Positions 1 to 5,995 are shown, counted from the first letter of the stretch. The stretch: 6,039 nt of DNA from Candidatus Methanocorpusculum equi (GCA_018065685.1 JAGHSU010000105.1:1-6039); one strand, 5' to 3'. Program-made: numbers and translations. The notes: a model not told the origin generated them from the sequence alone.

Positions 1-1149
1 AAGATTATACTTTTCAGCAAATCCTTCCGGGTCACGGTCCGCAACGCGGAACAACAGCGACACATACTCTTCCCGCACCGCAGCATCAGGAATCTGCGAG
101 ATTTCTCCGATGGCTGCCGCAAGAGAGCGTCTTACCGTCTTCTGTTTCTTGGCAGACGCCATCCGCTTCCACCGGGCAGGAGGCATCACACGCGGACGAA
201 ACGACGAAGGCGGGACCTCGGATGCGGCACCTCCGGTCATCAGGGATGAAGCATAGCGCCAGAGTCCGTAGTACTGACGGCGCATCGTCCGCCCGAGATA
301 CATATCAGCCCGCGAAATTCTCCGGTAGGCACGAAGCATTACCGGGGGCCGCATCTGGGATACCGCCTCCTCAACCCACTGAATCACATAATCAGGTTTT
401 TCCTCGCACTCGAAGGAAAGCTTCTGAAGTTTTGCATCGGACTCTCCTGCGGCAACACCTCCCACCAGATCAAAGATGGTGGCCCGCTCATCCTTTTGTG
501 CGGTAGTCACATCCTCATCTTCTATTGCCCCTTGGCCGAGTGCTGCAGCAGATAACATGTTTACCGCACTGCGCAGGTCTCCTTTTGCACTCGCGGCAAT
601 TGACACGGCAGCCTCCGGAGAACAGGCGATATGCTCGAGCGCACAGATTTCCCGAACCCGCTTTTCAAGAGTTGACGACGATATCGCACGGAAGGTCACC
701 GGGTCGCAGAGCCTTCGTATTGAGTCTGATATCCCGTACGGATCGTTTGCGATTAAAATGACCGGCTGCTTTGCTTCCTTTAGGAGGTCTGCGATTGCAC
801 GCGCTCCTCCGCGGTCTGCATTCCCCTCCAGATTATCCGCTTCATCGATTATTATGAGCTTTCGAAGACTTCCAAAAAGACTCGCAGTTGCAGCAGAGTT
901 TCCTGCGACACGCTCAATCACCGCCTTTGTCCGCGCGTCAGAGGCATTCAGCTCCAGCACCTCCCAGTTCATATCACGTGCGAGAGCAAGTGCTGCCGAG
1001 GTCTTTCCGATTCCCGGTTTTCCGGTCAGAAGAAGGGGAGCCGAGTCCGGAGTCCAGTTTTCCGCCCAGGAGGCCATCTGCCGCACGGCAGCACTGTTTC
1101 CGAGAATATCTGCCAGATGCTGCGGGCGGTACTTTTCAGCCCAGTCCAT
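1..1149 (-). CDS. rfcL: Replication factor C large subunit (clamp loader), 3' end beyond window
   Basis: Large subunit of the archaeal RFC clamp loader, which uses ATP to open the PCNA sliding clamp and load it at primer-template junctions during replication. Reading the minus strand from ATG at 1149 gives 383 open codons to the left edge; the family is usually about 470-600 residues, so the C-terminus, including any PCNA-binding tail, lies outside. It opens MDWAEKYRPQ, the canonical RFC 'EKYRP' start. An AAA+ module follows: Walker A GKPGIGKTS at residues 43-51 (Lys49), Walker B LIIIDEAD at 98-105, sensor-1-like Asn135, and sensor-2 GDLRSAVNML at 190-199 (Arg193). Helical lid and collar regions follow, then a basic stretch near residues 335-355. 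A TATA-like element 27 nt upstream suggests a leaderless or very short-leader mRNA. It is transcribed divergently from the marker-2 gene. Family identity is near certain. Confidence 0.96.
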   Translation of the reverse strand, partial: MDWAEKYRPQHLADILGNSAAVRQMASWAENWTPDSAPLLLTGKPGIGKTSAALALARDMNWEVLELNASDARTKAVIERVAGNSAATASLFGSLRKLIIIDEADNLEGNADRGGARAIADLLKEAKQPVILIANDPYGISDSIRRLCDPVTFRAISSSTLEKRVREICALEHIACSPEAAVSIAASAKGDLRSAVNMLSAAALGQGAIEDEDVTTAQKDERATIFDLVGGVAAGESDAKLQKLSFECEEKPDYVIQWVEEAVSQMRPPVMLRAYRRISRADMYLGRTMRRQYYGLWRYASSLMTGGAASEVPPSSFRPRVMPPARWKRMASAKKQKTVRRSLAAAIGEISQIPDAAVREEYVSLLFRVADRDPEGFAEKYNL

Positions 1150-1175
1150 ATGTACATATCTATTGGTTTTCAGGG

Positions 1176-1184
1176 GTAATAAAT
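1176..1184 (-). promoter_or_regulatory. Putative TATA box of rfcL
   Basis: On the minus strand this reads ATTTATTAC, close to the archaeal TATA consensus. Its near edge lies 27 nt from the rfcL ATG, which would put transcription start within a few nucleotides of the start codon (leaderless or nearly so). No Shine-Dalgarno is seen before that ATG, which agrees. Inference from spacing and base content only. Confidence 0.45.
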
Positions 1185-1225
1185 GCCGTGAAACGCCGGT
1201 GCAGCCCCCGCGTCCAAACCACAAC

Positions 1226-1235
1226 CATTTATCTC
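1226..1235 (+). promoter_or_regulatory. Putative TATA box of the marker-2/marker-4 unit
   Basis: CATTTATCTC is the best plus-strand TATA-like element in the 144-nt divergent intergenic region. A start site about 25 nt downstream (near 1255) would give a leader of about 40 nt to ATG 1294, or about 10 nt to the alternative ATG 1264. The match to consensus is moderate. Confidence 0.35.
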
Positions 1236-1293
1236 ATTTGAAAGGCAACAAATACTATCAAATATGCGGAAGGCATCCGCAGGTCGCACATCA

Positions 1294-2280
1294 ATGCAGT
1301 CAGATACATATACAACGGCATCCGTCGCTGAAGCGGTCAGAAAATATGACGGTGTCAGAAGGAAAAAAGCCATCGGTTCACTGGTAAAAACTCTCCATAT
1401 CGAAAATCCGGATGTTGTCGCCGATTACGGAGAGGATGCCGCGGTCATCCGCCAGGGAAACACCGCACTTCTTCTCGCAGCAGACGGCATCTGGAGCCAG
1501 CTGATGGAAAAAGACCAGCACTGGGCAGGATACTGCGCGATTCTCGTAAATGTCCATGATATAGCGGCAATGGGGGGAAGACCGCTCGCGCTTGTTGATG
1601 TGCTCTCTGCCGGCGGAGATACCATAATAGAACAGGTCTCGGCAGGAATGCATGAGGCGGCAGCCGCATTCAATGTGCCTGTGGTCGGAGGACATCTGCA
1701 CCCGGATGCTCCGTACAATGTCATTGATGTGTCGGTTTTAGGAACGGCTGAGCTTGATAATGTCATCTACAGCAGCAGGGCAAAGGAAGGAAATGCAATC
1801 ATTATGGCTGTGGACTTAAACGGAAGAGTTCACCCCTCGGTTCCCTTAAACTGGGATTCGGTCACCATGAAGGATGCCCCCGTCCTGCAAAAACAGCTTG
1901 CCGTGATGAAAGAACTCGGGGAACGCCGTCTGCTGACCGCGGGAAAGGACATCTCAAACCCGGGTGTCCTTGGAACACTTGGCATGCTTCTTGAGGCATC
2001 ATCAATGGGAGGTGTGGTAGACCTCACCTCTCTCCCGCATCCGGACTTTGATGCACACAGCATAACCTTCGAACAGTGGGTCAGAATGTATCCGGGGATG
2101 GGCTTTATCCTGACTGCAGAGCAGGAGAATGTTGATGATGTCTGCAGGGCATTCCGTATGGCCGGAATGGCATCCCAGGTCATCGGGACGGTCACAGGTG
2201 ACCGCCGCCTTGTAATCACCAAAGGTGAGGACTCAACGGTTCTCTTCGACTTCAGTGCAGGCGGAATCACCAATATCTGA
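1294..2280 (+). CDS. Methanogenesis marker 2 protein, PurM/AIR-synthase-like
   Basis: Member of the PurM-like ATP-utilising superfamily (AIR synthase, SelD, HypE, ThiL), best matching methanogenesis marker protein 2, a family found in essentially all methanogens with no settled reaction. Seen in the 328-residue protein: N-terminal segment DYGEDAAVIR at 44-53, where the family contacts nucleotide and metal; NVHDIAAMGG at 86-95, the PurM dimer/ATP-site signature; GGHLHPDAPYNVIDVSVLG at 132-150; and a C-terminal domain with the GKDISNPGVLGTLGMLLEA run at 217-235. The length suits the family (about 320-330). I chose ATG 1294, which has a weak AGGT 9 nt upstream; ATG 1264 would add ten residues (MRKASAGRTS) that do not resemble the family. 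The gene is followed after 97 nt by marker 4. The superfamily fold suggests phosphoryl transfer to a carbonyl or similar group; the substrate is unknown. Confidence 0.88.
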   Translation: MQSDTYTTASVAEAVRKYDGVRRKKAIGSLVKTLHIENPDVVADYGEDAAVIRQGNTALLLAADGIWSQLMEKDQHWAGYCAILVNVHDIAAMGGRPLALVDVLSAGGDTIIEQVSAGMHEAAAAFNVPVVGGHLHPDAPYNVIDVSVLGTAELDNVIYSSRAKEGNAIIMAVDLNGRVHPSVPLNWDSVTMKDAPVLQKQLAVMKELGERRLLTAGKDISNPGVLGTLGMLLEASSMGGVVDLTSLPHPDFDAHSITFEQWVRMYPGMGFILTAEQENVDDVCRAFRMAGMASQVIGTVTGDRRLVITKGEDSTVLFDFSAGGITNI

Positions 2281-2336
2281 GGATTCCCTCCGGGGTGTCC
2301 TGAAAGACTGCCGCGGAAAACATCACAAATAAGCAG

Positions 2337-2347
2337 CATACATAAAA
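2337..2347 (+). promoter_or_regulatory. Weak TATA-like element before the marker-4 gene
   Basis: CATACATAAAA sits about 31-41 nt before ATG 2378 in the 97-nt gap after the marker-2 gene, the right distance for a short-leader transcript. It departs from the consensus, so the marker-4 gene may equally be read through from upstream. Confidence 0.25.
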
Positions 2348-2377
2348 CAGCACAAACGACTATTGGAACTGATTAAA

Positions 2378-3136
2378 ATGAGAATCGGAATCGGCTGCAG
2401 AGGAGATGCGGAAAAGGTCATAGCAAGTGCCGCTCGTTTTTCCGAAAAAAGCGGCGGCACGGTAGTCTGCTACGCAGACAAATCAACCTGCAGCGTAGCA
2501 AAAGCATCCGGGTGTGAGTTCATCCTCTCGGAGCATCCAGCAGAAGAGATGATTGATGATTTATTCTGCGGGAAAATCGATGCCGCAGTCCGGGGAAGCC
2601 TTCCTGCAGGAAGTACACTTGCTTACCTGAAAAAGAGATACAGTGTCCCATACCTTCGCCGCATTGCACTCCTCGAATCCCCTGCCGGACAAAAATTCTT
2701 CTTTGCGCCGGTGGGTGTTGACGAGGGCTGGACGGTCGAAGATAAAGAGGCATTCGTATACGAAGGAAGACGCTACGCAAAAGCCTGCGGTCTTCCGGAA
2801 AAAACCGTGGTCCTCGCGGGCGGAAGAGAAGGAGATGTCGGACGCCACCCCGTAGTTGATAAAAGCATTGAGGATGCCCTTGAGGTCTGCAGAAGAACGG
2901 GAGCGGTCTTTGGCGAAATCCTGATTGAGGATGCGGTATCGGATGCAGGAGTTGTCATTGCCCCGGACGGCATCTCGGGAAATCTTGTCTTCAGGACCCT
3001 GGCGCTTCTTGGAAACGGGGCGGGGCACGGGGCGCCTGTTGTAAACATCCCGGATGTCTATGTGGACAGCTCCCGCGCTTCCGAAGCGTATGATGCAGTT
3101 CTTTCATTCACCGCGCGGCTTGTTGCACTGAAATAA
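2378..3136 (+). CDS. mtxX: Methanogenesis marker protein 4 (MtxX-like, phosphotransacetylase-related)
   Basis: 252-residue protein matching methanogenesis marker 4, also called MtxX, a methanogen-restricted relative of the phosphate acetyl/butyryltransferase fold. Its reaction is not established; the MtxX name came from association with methyltransferase genes. Seen: MRIGIG start followed by a Rossmann-like strand-helix pattern; DAAVRGSLPAGSTL at 68-81; RIALLESPAGQKFFFAPVGVDEG at 95-117; GGREGDVGRHPVVDKSIEDA at 148-167; and the glycine-rich GISGNLVFRTLALLGNGAGHGAP at 198-220, which corresponds to the phosphotransacetylase-like C-terminal core. ATG 2378 is preferred over the in-frame TTG at 2363, which would add only MELIK. 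Same strand as the marker-2 gene and 97 nt downstream, so the two may act together. No signal peptide or membrane segment is visible; a cytosolic protein is likely. Confidence 0.85.
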   Translation: MRIGIGCRGDAEKVIASAARFSEKSGGTVVCYADKSTCSVAKASGCEFILSEHPAEEMIDDLFCGKIDAAVRGSLPAGSTLAYLKKRYSVPYLRRIALLESPAGQKFFFAPVGVDEGWTVEDKEAFVYEGRRYAKACGLPEKTVVLAGGREGDVGRHPVVDKSIEDALEVCRRTGAVFGEILIEDAVSDAGVVIAPDGISGNLVFRTLALLGNGAGHGAPVVNIPDVYVDSSRASEAYDAVLSFTARLVALK

Positions 3137-3144
3137 TGATTATT

Positions 3145-3168
3145 CGGGAGATATTAGCAGATATCCCG
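3145..3168 (+). terminator. Weak hairpin after the marker-4 gene
   Basis: CGGGA and TCCCG flank an imperfect AT-rich inner stem (TAT/ATA with a GA bulge), closing over a 6-nt loop nine bases after the marker-4 stop codon. No T-run follows directly, so it may protect the mRNA 3' end rather than terminate. Confidence 0.25.
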
Positions 3169-3258
3169 CGAAATATAGACTAAATCGTTATTTCACTTGG
3201 AAAATGAGGCAGAATGCCGGTTTTCCGAATCATCCCGAAGCGTTTTGCAATCCGGCCG

Positions 3259-3274
3259 TTTTTTCTCTGATTTT
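3259..3274 (+). terminator. Oligo-T tract, probable terminator of the marker-4 transcript
   Basis: Six consecutive T residues (3259-3264) and a second T4 run (3271-3274 within TTTTC context) lie downstream of a GC-rich CCGGCCG. Archaeal RNA polymerase terminates intrinsically at oligo-T without needing a stem. It lies just ahead of the histone promoter, where a boundary is expected. Confidence 0.4.
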
Positions 3275-3281
3275 CAGATAG

Positions 3282-3290
3282 ATATAAATA
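3282..3290 (+). promoter_or_regulatory. TATA box of the histone gene
   Basis: ATATAAATA is the best TATA element in the window. A start about 25 nt downstream (around 3311) leaves a short leader of about 14 nt to ATG 3325, containing a GGTAA at 3314-3318 that may serve as a partial ribosome-binding site. A strong promoter suits an abundant chromatin protein. Confidence 0.65.
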
Positions 3291-3324
3291 TTCTGCCGTC
3301 TAAAATTTAAGTTGGTAACTTACT

Positions 3325-3528
3325 ATGGCAGACTTACCAAAAGCAGCAATCGTCAGAATTGCAAAGAAAGCAGGTGCAGACCGCGTTGGTGAGGATGCAG
3401 CCGATGCTATCGTAGCAAAGGCAGAAGCCTACATTGCAAAGATTGCAAAAGATGCATTCGAACTTGCAAAACACGCCGGCCGCAAAACAATTAAAGCGGA
3501 AGACGTCGATCTCGCTGTAAAAGAGTAA
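3325..3528 (+). CDS. Archaeal histone (HMf family)
   Basis: 67-residue single histone fold (three helices, no tails) that dimerises and wraps DNA in nucleosome-like or extended superhelical particles. It aligns with HMfB with an offset of one residue. Conserved DNA-contact or structural positions are present: Arg11 and Arg20 (HMfB Arg10, Arg19), Gly17 (HMfB Gly16, which permits close stacking of turns), Arg53-Lys54-Thr55 in the loop 'AGRKT', and the dimer-dimer contact residues Leu47, His50 and Asp60. The C-terminal KTIKAEDVDLAVKE is classic. Helix 2 (about 23-50) is unusually rich in Ala and Lys, which is within family variation. It has its own strong TATA box and a following hairpin, so it is probably monocistronic. 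Length is normal (65-70). Confidence 0.96.
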   Translation: MADLPKAAIVRIAKKAGADRVGEDAADAIVAKAEAYIAKIAKDAFELAKHAGRKTIKAEDVDLAVKE

Positions 3529-3561
3529 ACCCTTCCATTGTTGTACCGTTTGGATTAATGA

Positions 3562-3595
3562 GAAACCTGCCGGGGCCCCCTCCGGCAGTTGTTTC
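3562..3595 (+). terminator. GC-rich hairpin after the histone gene
   Basis: Inverted repeat CTGCCGG (3567-3573) with CCGGCAG (3582-3588) around an 8-nt loop, extended by GAAAC (3562-3566) pairing with GTTTC (3591-3595) across a TT bulge: 12 bp in all. T-rich sequence follows (TGTTTTG, ATATATTTTG). It starts 34 nt after the histone stop and probably defines the 3' end of its mRNA. Confidence 0.55.
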
Positions 3596-3608
3596 ACAGA
3601 AACTGTTT

Positions 3609-3620
3609 TGATATATTTTG
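3609..3620 (+). promoter_or_regulatory. Candidate TATA box for pan
   Basis: TGATATATTTTG lies about 105-115 nt before ATG 3726. Use of this element would give a leader of roughly 85 nt. A second AT-rich element, AAATATATA at 3714-3722, is too close to ATG 3726 to serve that start, but could serve an internal start (ATG 3810). The choice cannot be made from sequence alone. Confidence 0.3.
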
Positions 3621-3725
3621 TCCTCTTATCTCTTAAATTGAGTCCGTATTCCGGACGTTTTGCATGCCTGCAGCTCAACGTCTCCAAACAGGTAGTATTA
3701 ATGGAAGAACAGCAAATATATACAC

Positions 3726-4958
3726 ATGAATGTAAATACCGGCGCAGATGAAGTTGCTGCAGCTGAGTCTCCGGTCAGCGGTGCCGACTATCTTCGTCAG
3801 GAAAATACCATGCTTCAGAAGGTAATGGAAGCACAGCAGCAGGAGTTAAACTCGCTGAGAAGTGAAATGACCCGCATGCGGATGGATAACCTCCAGCTGA
3901 AAAAGGAGAACGCGGCGTTAAAGCGCATGCCGCTTTTTGTGGCATCCGTACTGGAAAAGCTTCCGGAAAACGAAGTGTACCTGCGGCAGATGGGAAACAA
4001 TCAGGAGTATGTAACCCAGACCTCGACGGAAATCTATGCACAGATTACTTCCGGCTGCAAAGTTGCGGTAAACAATACCCTATCCATTGTTAAAATATTA
4101 GGTGACACGGTAGACGCCCGCGTAAAGGTCATGGAACTCGAAGAAAAACCGAAGGTAACCTTCGAGGATGTCGGCGGACTGGCAGATGAAATCATCGAGG
4201 TGCGGGAAGCGGTCGAATACCCGTTAACACGCCCCGAGGCCTTCGAACGGTTCGGTGTTATCCCGCCGAAAGGTGTTCTCCTCTACGGGCCTCCCGGAAC
4301 CGGAAAAACATTAATTGCAAAAGCCGTGGCAAACAATGCGGGAGTCCCCTTCCTGCGGCTTGCAGGAAGCGAACTGGTCCACAAATATATCGGAGAAGGA
4401 GCGCAGCTTGTCCGCGACCTCTTTACCCTTGCCCGTGACCTTGCTGAGCGCAGCAGCGGTGTTGTGGTGTTCATCGATGAAATCGATGCTGTAGGAAGCA
4501 TGCGGACAAATGACGGAACATCCGGCTCGGCAGAGGTGCAGCGTACCTTAATGCAGCTTCTCGCGGAAATGGACGGATTTAACACCCGCGGGAATATCAG
4601 AATAATGGCTGCAACAAACCGTCCCGATATGCTTGATGCTGCTCTCCTTCGCCCCGGGCGGTTTGACCGTCTGGTCAAAGTGCCCCTTCCGGACTCTGCG
4701 GCGAGGTCCCAGATATTTGCCATTCACATGAGAAAGATACGCGCTGCAAAAGCGGTTGCCAAAGACGTGAACGTGGATGAACTGGTAGCTCTGACAGAAG
4801 GCTTCAACGGCTCACAGATTGAAGCGGTCTGCCGCGAGGCGGGAATGATTGCAATCCGTGAAGAGGAGAAAAAGATTTCTCTAAAGCAGTTCCTCGACGC
4901 AATCCGCAAGATTAAAAATGAAGAGGCAAACGGCATTGCCGACATTATGTACACCTAA
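3726..4958 (+). CDS. pan: Proteasome-activating nucleotidase (PAN), AAA ATPase
   Basis: Archaeal homologue of the eukaryotic Rpt1-6 ring. The hexamer unfolds substrate proteins with ATP and feeds them into the 20S proteasome in the cytoplasm. Domain order over 410 residues: N-terminal coiled coil about 20-68; OB domain about 69-135; AAA+ core with VGGL at 149-152, Walker A GPPGTGKT at 188-195, pore loop KYIG at 220-223 (aromatic-hydrophobic-Gly), Walker B FIDEID at 249-254, and second region of homology with arginine fingers Arg309 and Arg312. The C-terminus ends Met-Tyr-Thr, a HbYX docking tail that opens the 20S gate. Length is normal. PAN commonly has Phe in the pore loop and GGDREVQ before Arg-Thr-Leu; here these are Tyr and SGSAEVQ, mild differences. 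The start is uncertain: ATG 3726 keeps the whole coiled coil, while ATG 3810 (codon 29) has AGGA upstream. It lies 33 nt ahead of the next gene. Confidence 0.95.
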   Translation: MNVNTGADEVAAAESPVSGADYLRQENTMLQKVMEAQQQELNSLRSEMTRMRMDNLQLKKENAALKRMPLFVASVLEKLPENEVYLRQMGNNQEYVTQTSTEIYAQITSGCKVAVNNTLSIVKILGDTVDARVKVMELEEKPKVTFEDVGGLADEIIEVREAVEYPLTRPEAFERFGVIPPKGVLLYGPPGTGKTLIAKAVANNAGVPFLRLAGSELVHKYIGEGAQLVRDLFTLARDLAERSSGVVVFIDEIDAVGSMRTNDGTSGSAEVQRTLMQLLAEMDGFNTRGNIRIMAATNRPDMLDAALLRPGRFDRLVKVPLPDSAARSQIFAIHMRKIRAAKAVAKDVNVDELVALTEGFNGSQIEAVCREAGMIAIREEEKKISLKQFLDAIRKIKNEEANGIADIMYT

Positions 4959-4970
4959 ATGTACACATAA
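4947..4970 (+). repeat. 12-nt tandem repeat duplicating the PAN C-terminal tail and stop
   Basis: Two adjacent copies, ATGTACACCTAA (4947-4958) and ATGTACACATAA (4959-4970), differ at one base. Both are in the PAN reading frame and each encodes Met-Tyr-Thr-stop. The single difference (ACC/ACA) is synonymous. The first copy is the real PAN end; the second lies in the gap before the DUF5804-like gene. Confidence 0.9.
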
Positions 4971-4991
4971 ATCATAAGAGTCATCTGATCC

Positions 4992-5411
4992 ATGGAAATT
5001 ATATTTATCGCAAAACCGGGAGTACGTTTATCCGATACACTGCAGGCCTCCGAGACAAGCCGCCATATTCTGCGCTTTTACCGTCCGAAGGATGCAGGGT
5101 GGGGAGTAAGGATTCCGGTCTCTACCGTCTCAAACGCGCTTGCCCTGATTAGTGAGTTGCGCTGGTATATTATGCGCTACACATCAGAGGTGTTAATTGA
5201 AGATACGGAGTACTTGGTATATCTGACGCGGCTTCTCGCATCAGCCGCATATGAAGACAGGTCAGTCTCTCTCTCGGATGAATGGAAAAATATGTATCGT
5301 GCAGCAGTCACCGAAGACGGCTCTCTGATACGCTGTCCTGCAGGAGTGGACACACCTGCCGGAACGCTCGTCTCTTTTCTTGTCTGGTGTCTGGAAGTTG
5401 AAGAGCCGTAA
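4992..5411 (+). CDS. Conserved hypothetical protein, DUF5804-like
   Basis: 139-residue soluble protein with no signal peptide or clear membrane segment. From memory it resembles the archaeal family DUF5804: an N-terminal strand (EIIFIAKPG), then ASETSRHILRFYRP at about 19-32, then the diagnostic-looking ALISELRWYIMRYTSEVLIED at about 51-71, and a more variable acidic C-terminus. I cannot confirm the assignment without a profile search, and the family has no known activity. The ATG at 4992 is the first in frame, 33 nt behind the pan stop. The gap has no obvious promoter or terminator, so the two are probably one transcript, suggesting a job connected to PAN or the proteasome. Only a weak TGATC, very close to the start, could act as ribosome-binding site; translation may be coupled to pan. 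Confidence 0.7.
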   Translation: MEIIFIAKPGVRLSDTLQASETSRHILRFYRPKDAGWGVRIPVSTVSNALALISELRWYIMRYTSEVLIEDTEYLVYLTRLLASAAYEDRSVSLSDEWKNMYRAAVTEDGSLIRCPAGVDTPAGTLVSFLVWCLEVEEP

Positions 5412-5421
5412 ATAGGCCGGG

Positions 5422-5451
5422 GTGTGCGGCAGGGGAAAAGGTCCCGCACAC
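5422..5451. terminator. Hairpin between convergent genes
   Basis: GTGTGCGG (5422-5429) pairs perfectly with CCGCACAC (5444-5451) around a 14-nt loop. On the plus strand it starts 10 nt after the DUF5804-like stop and is followed by T-rich sequence to about 5515, a good 3' boundary. On the minus strand the genes also converge here, so it may serve both, though no T-run follows in that direction. Confidence 0.5.
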
Positions 5452-5467
5452 AACCGTATTTTCAATA

Positions 5468-5493
5468 TTTATCTATCTTTTTTATCTATCTTA
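5468..5493 (+). repeat. T-rich 13-nt tandem repeat at the convergent boundary
   Basis: Two adjacent copies of TTTATCTATCTTN (5468-5480 and 5481-5493), 12 of 13 bases identical, including a T6 run (5478-5483). As T-rich plus-strand sequence downstream of the hairpin it likely contributes to termination of the pan transcript. The second copy contains the stop codon of the minus-strand gene. Confidence 0.6.
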
Positions 5494-5995
5494 TTTTTCT
5501 GAGCTTTTTTGCTTCCTTCATCAGAAGCTTATACTCTTTTGAAATATCGTTGAGTTCATTACATCCGTCAAAATAGATGTCCTTAATCGTTGTATTCCCG
5601 CCGAACTTTTCAATCAGCTCATCCTGCCCGGTCGGGCTGCGCAGAGCAGACGATACAATATCACTGAACTGACGGATTGATTTTTTCTGCAGCAGATACA
5701 TGGTTTTGAAATAGGACTCGAGGTAGGTGACATCCTCCGGGCCGGAGATGCTTTTTGGAAGTTCCGGAGGAAGAGTCCGGTCTATGCTGTCCAGTCCGTA
5801 TTTTGCATCCACTTCGCATTTCCAGTCGAATGTAATCTGTGCTCTTTCAAGCAGGGATTTTGCTGTATCAGGGTTTTGCAGAGTCATTACTGACATATTG
5901 GACGTATTAGTATGTATTCTTTTCAGATGTAAACGGCAGGTGTAGTATCCCGAAATTAGTTCAGTATTTATCTGATTCTGAATCGCATCCATCAC
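5486..5995 (-). CDS. Hypothetical protein, predicted helical, unrecognised
   Basis: I do not recognise this family. The open frame from GTG 5995 (next codon is ATG, 5992) gives 169 residues ending at TAG 5488-5486. Visible: charged and largely helical composition, an acidic/aromatic middle (ITFDWKCEVDAKYGLDSID at about 54-72), and a strongly basic Lys-rich end, EAKKLRKIR. Two cysteines (DWKCEV, DGCNEL) show no metal-binding spacing. There is no signal peptide or transmembrane segment. The start is unsure: ATG at 5896 (codon 34) gives 136 residues beginning MSVMTLQNPD, avoids overlap with the possible gene tail at 5961-6038, and has a TATA-like GTTTACAT (about 5934-5927) at leaderless distance. 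It converges with the pan transcript. The region is more AT-rich than the rest of the window, as is common for accessory genes. Coding status is supported by length and protein-like composition only. Confidence 0.6.
   Translation of the reverse strand: MMDAIQNQINTELISGYYTCRLHLKRIHTNTSNMSVMTLQNPDTAKSLLERAQITFDWKCEVDAKYGLDSIDRTLPPELPKSISGPEDVTYLESYFKTMYLLQKKSIRQFSDIVSSALRSPTGQDELIEKFGGNTTIKDIYFDGCNELNDISKEYKLLMKEAKKLRKIR

Noticed and set aside
1264..1293. Earlier start for the marker-2 protein at ATG 1264
   Set aside because: The extra ten residues do not look family-like and the predicted leader would be only about 10 nt without a ribosome-binding site. ATG 1294 has a partial AGGT. Not fully excluded.
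476..1387. Plus-strand open frame of 303 codons opposite rfcL
   Set aside because: It is antisense to an unmistakable RFC large subunit with Walker A, Walker B and sensor motifs. Its translation is low-complexity Ser/Arg/Ala-rich, and it runs through the divergent promoter into the marker-2 gene in the wrong frame. It is a shadow of codon bias.
1830..2339. Minus-strand open frame of 169 codons opposite the marker-2 gene
   Set aside because: Composition rich in Ser/Arg/Pro, no recognisable domain, and fully covered by a convincing plus-strand gene.
3132..3144. AATAATGATTATT palindrome at the marker-4 stop codon
   Set aside because: Short and entirely AT-rich apart from its central G, overlapping the stop codon; likely chance.
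3137..3324. Search for a tRNA, small RNA or CRISPR repeat in the longer intergenic gaps
   Set aside because: No cloverleaf, no TTCRANNC-type T-loop with matching acceptor stem, and no regularly spaced repeats were found here or in 3529-3725. Promoter and terminator signals account for what is visible.
4283..4723. Minus-strand open frame of 146 codons opposite the pan AAA+ core
   Set aside because: It mirrors the Walker and second-region-of-homology codons of PAN; the Ser/Arg/Ala-rich translation is typical of an antisense shadow.
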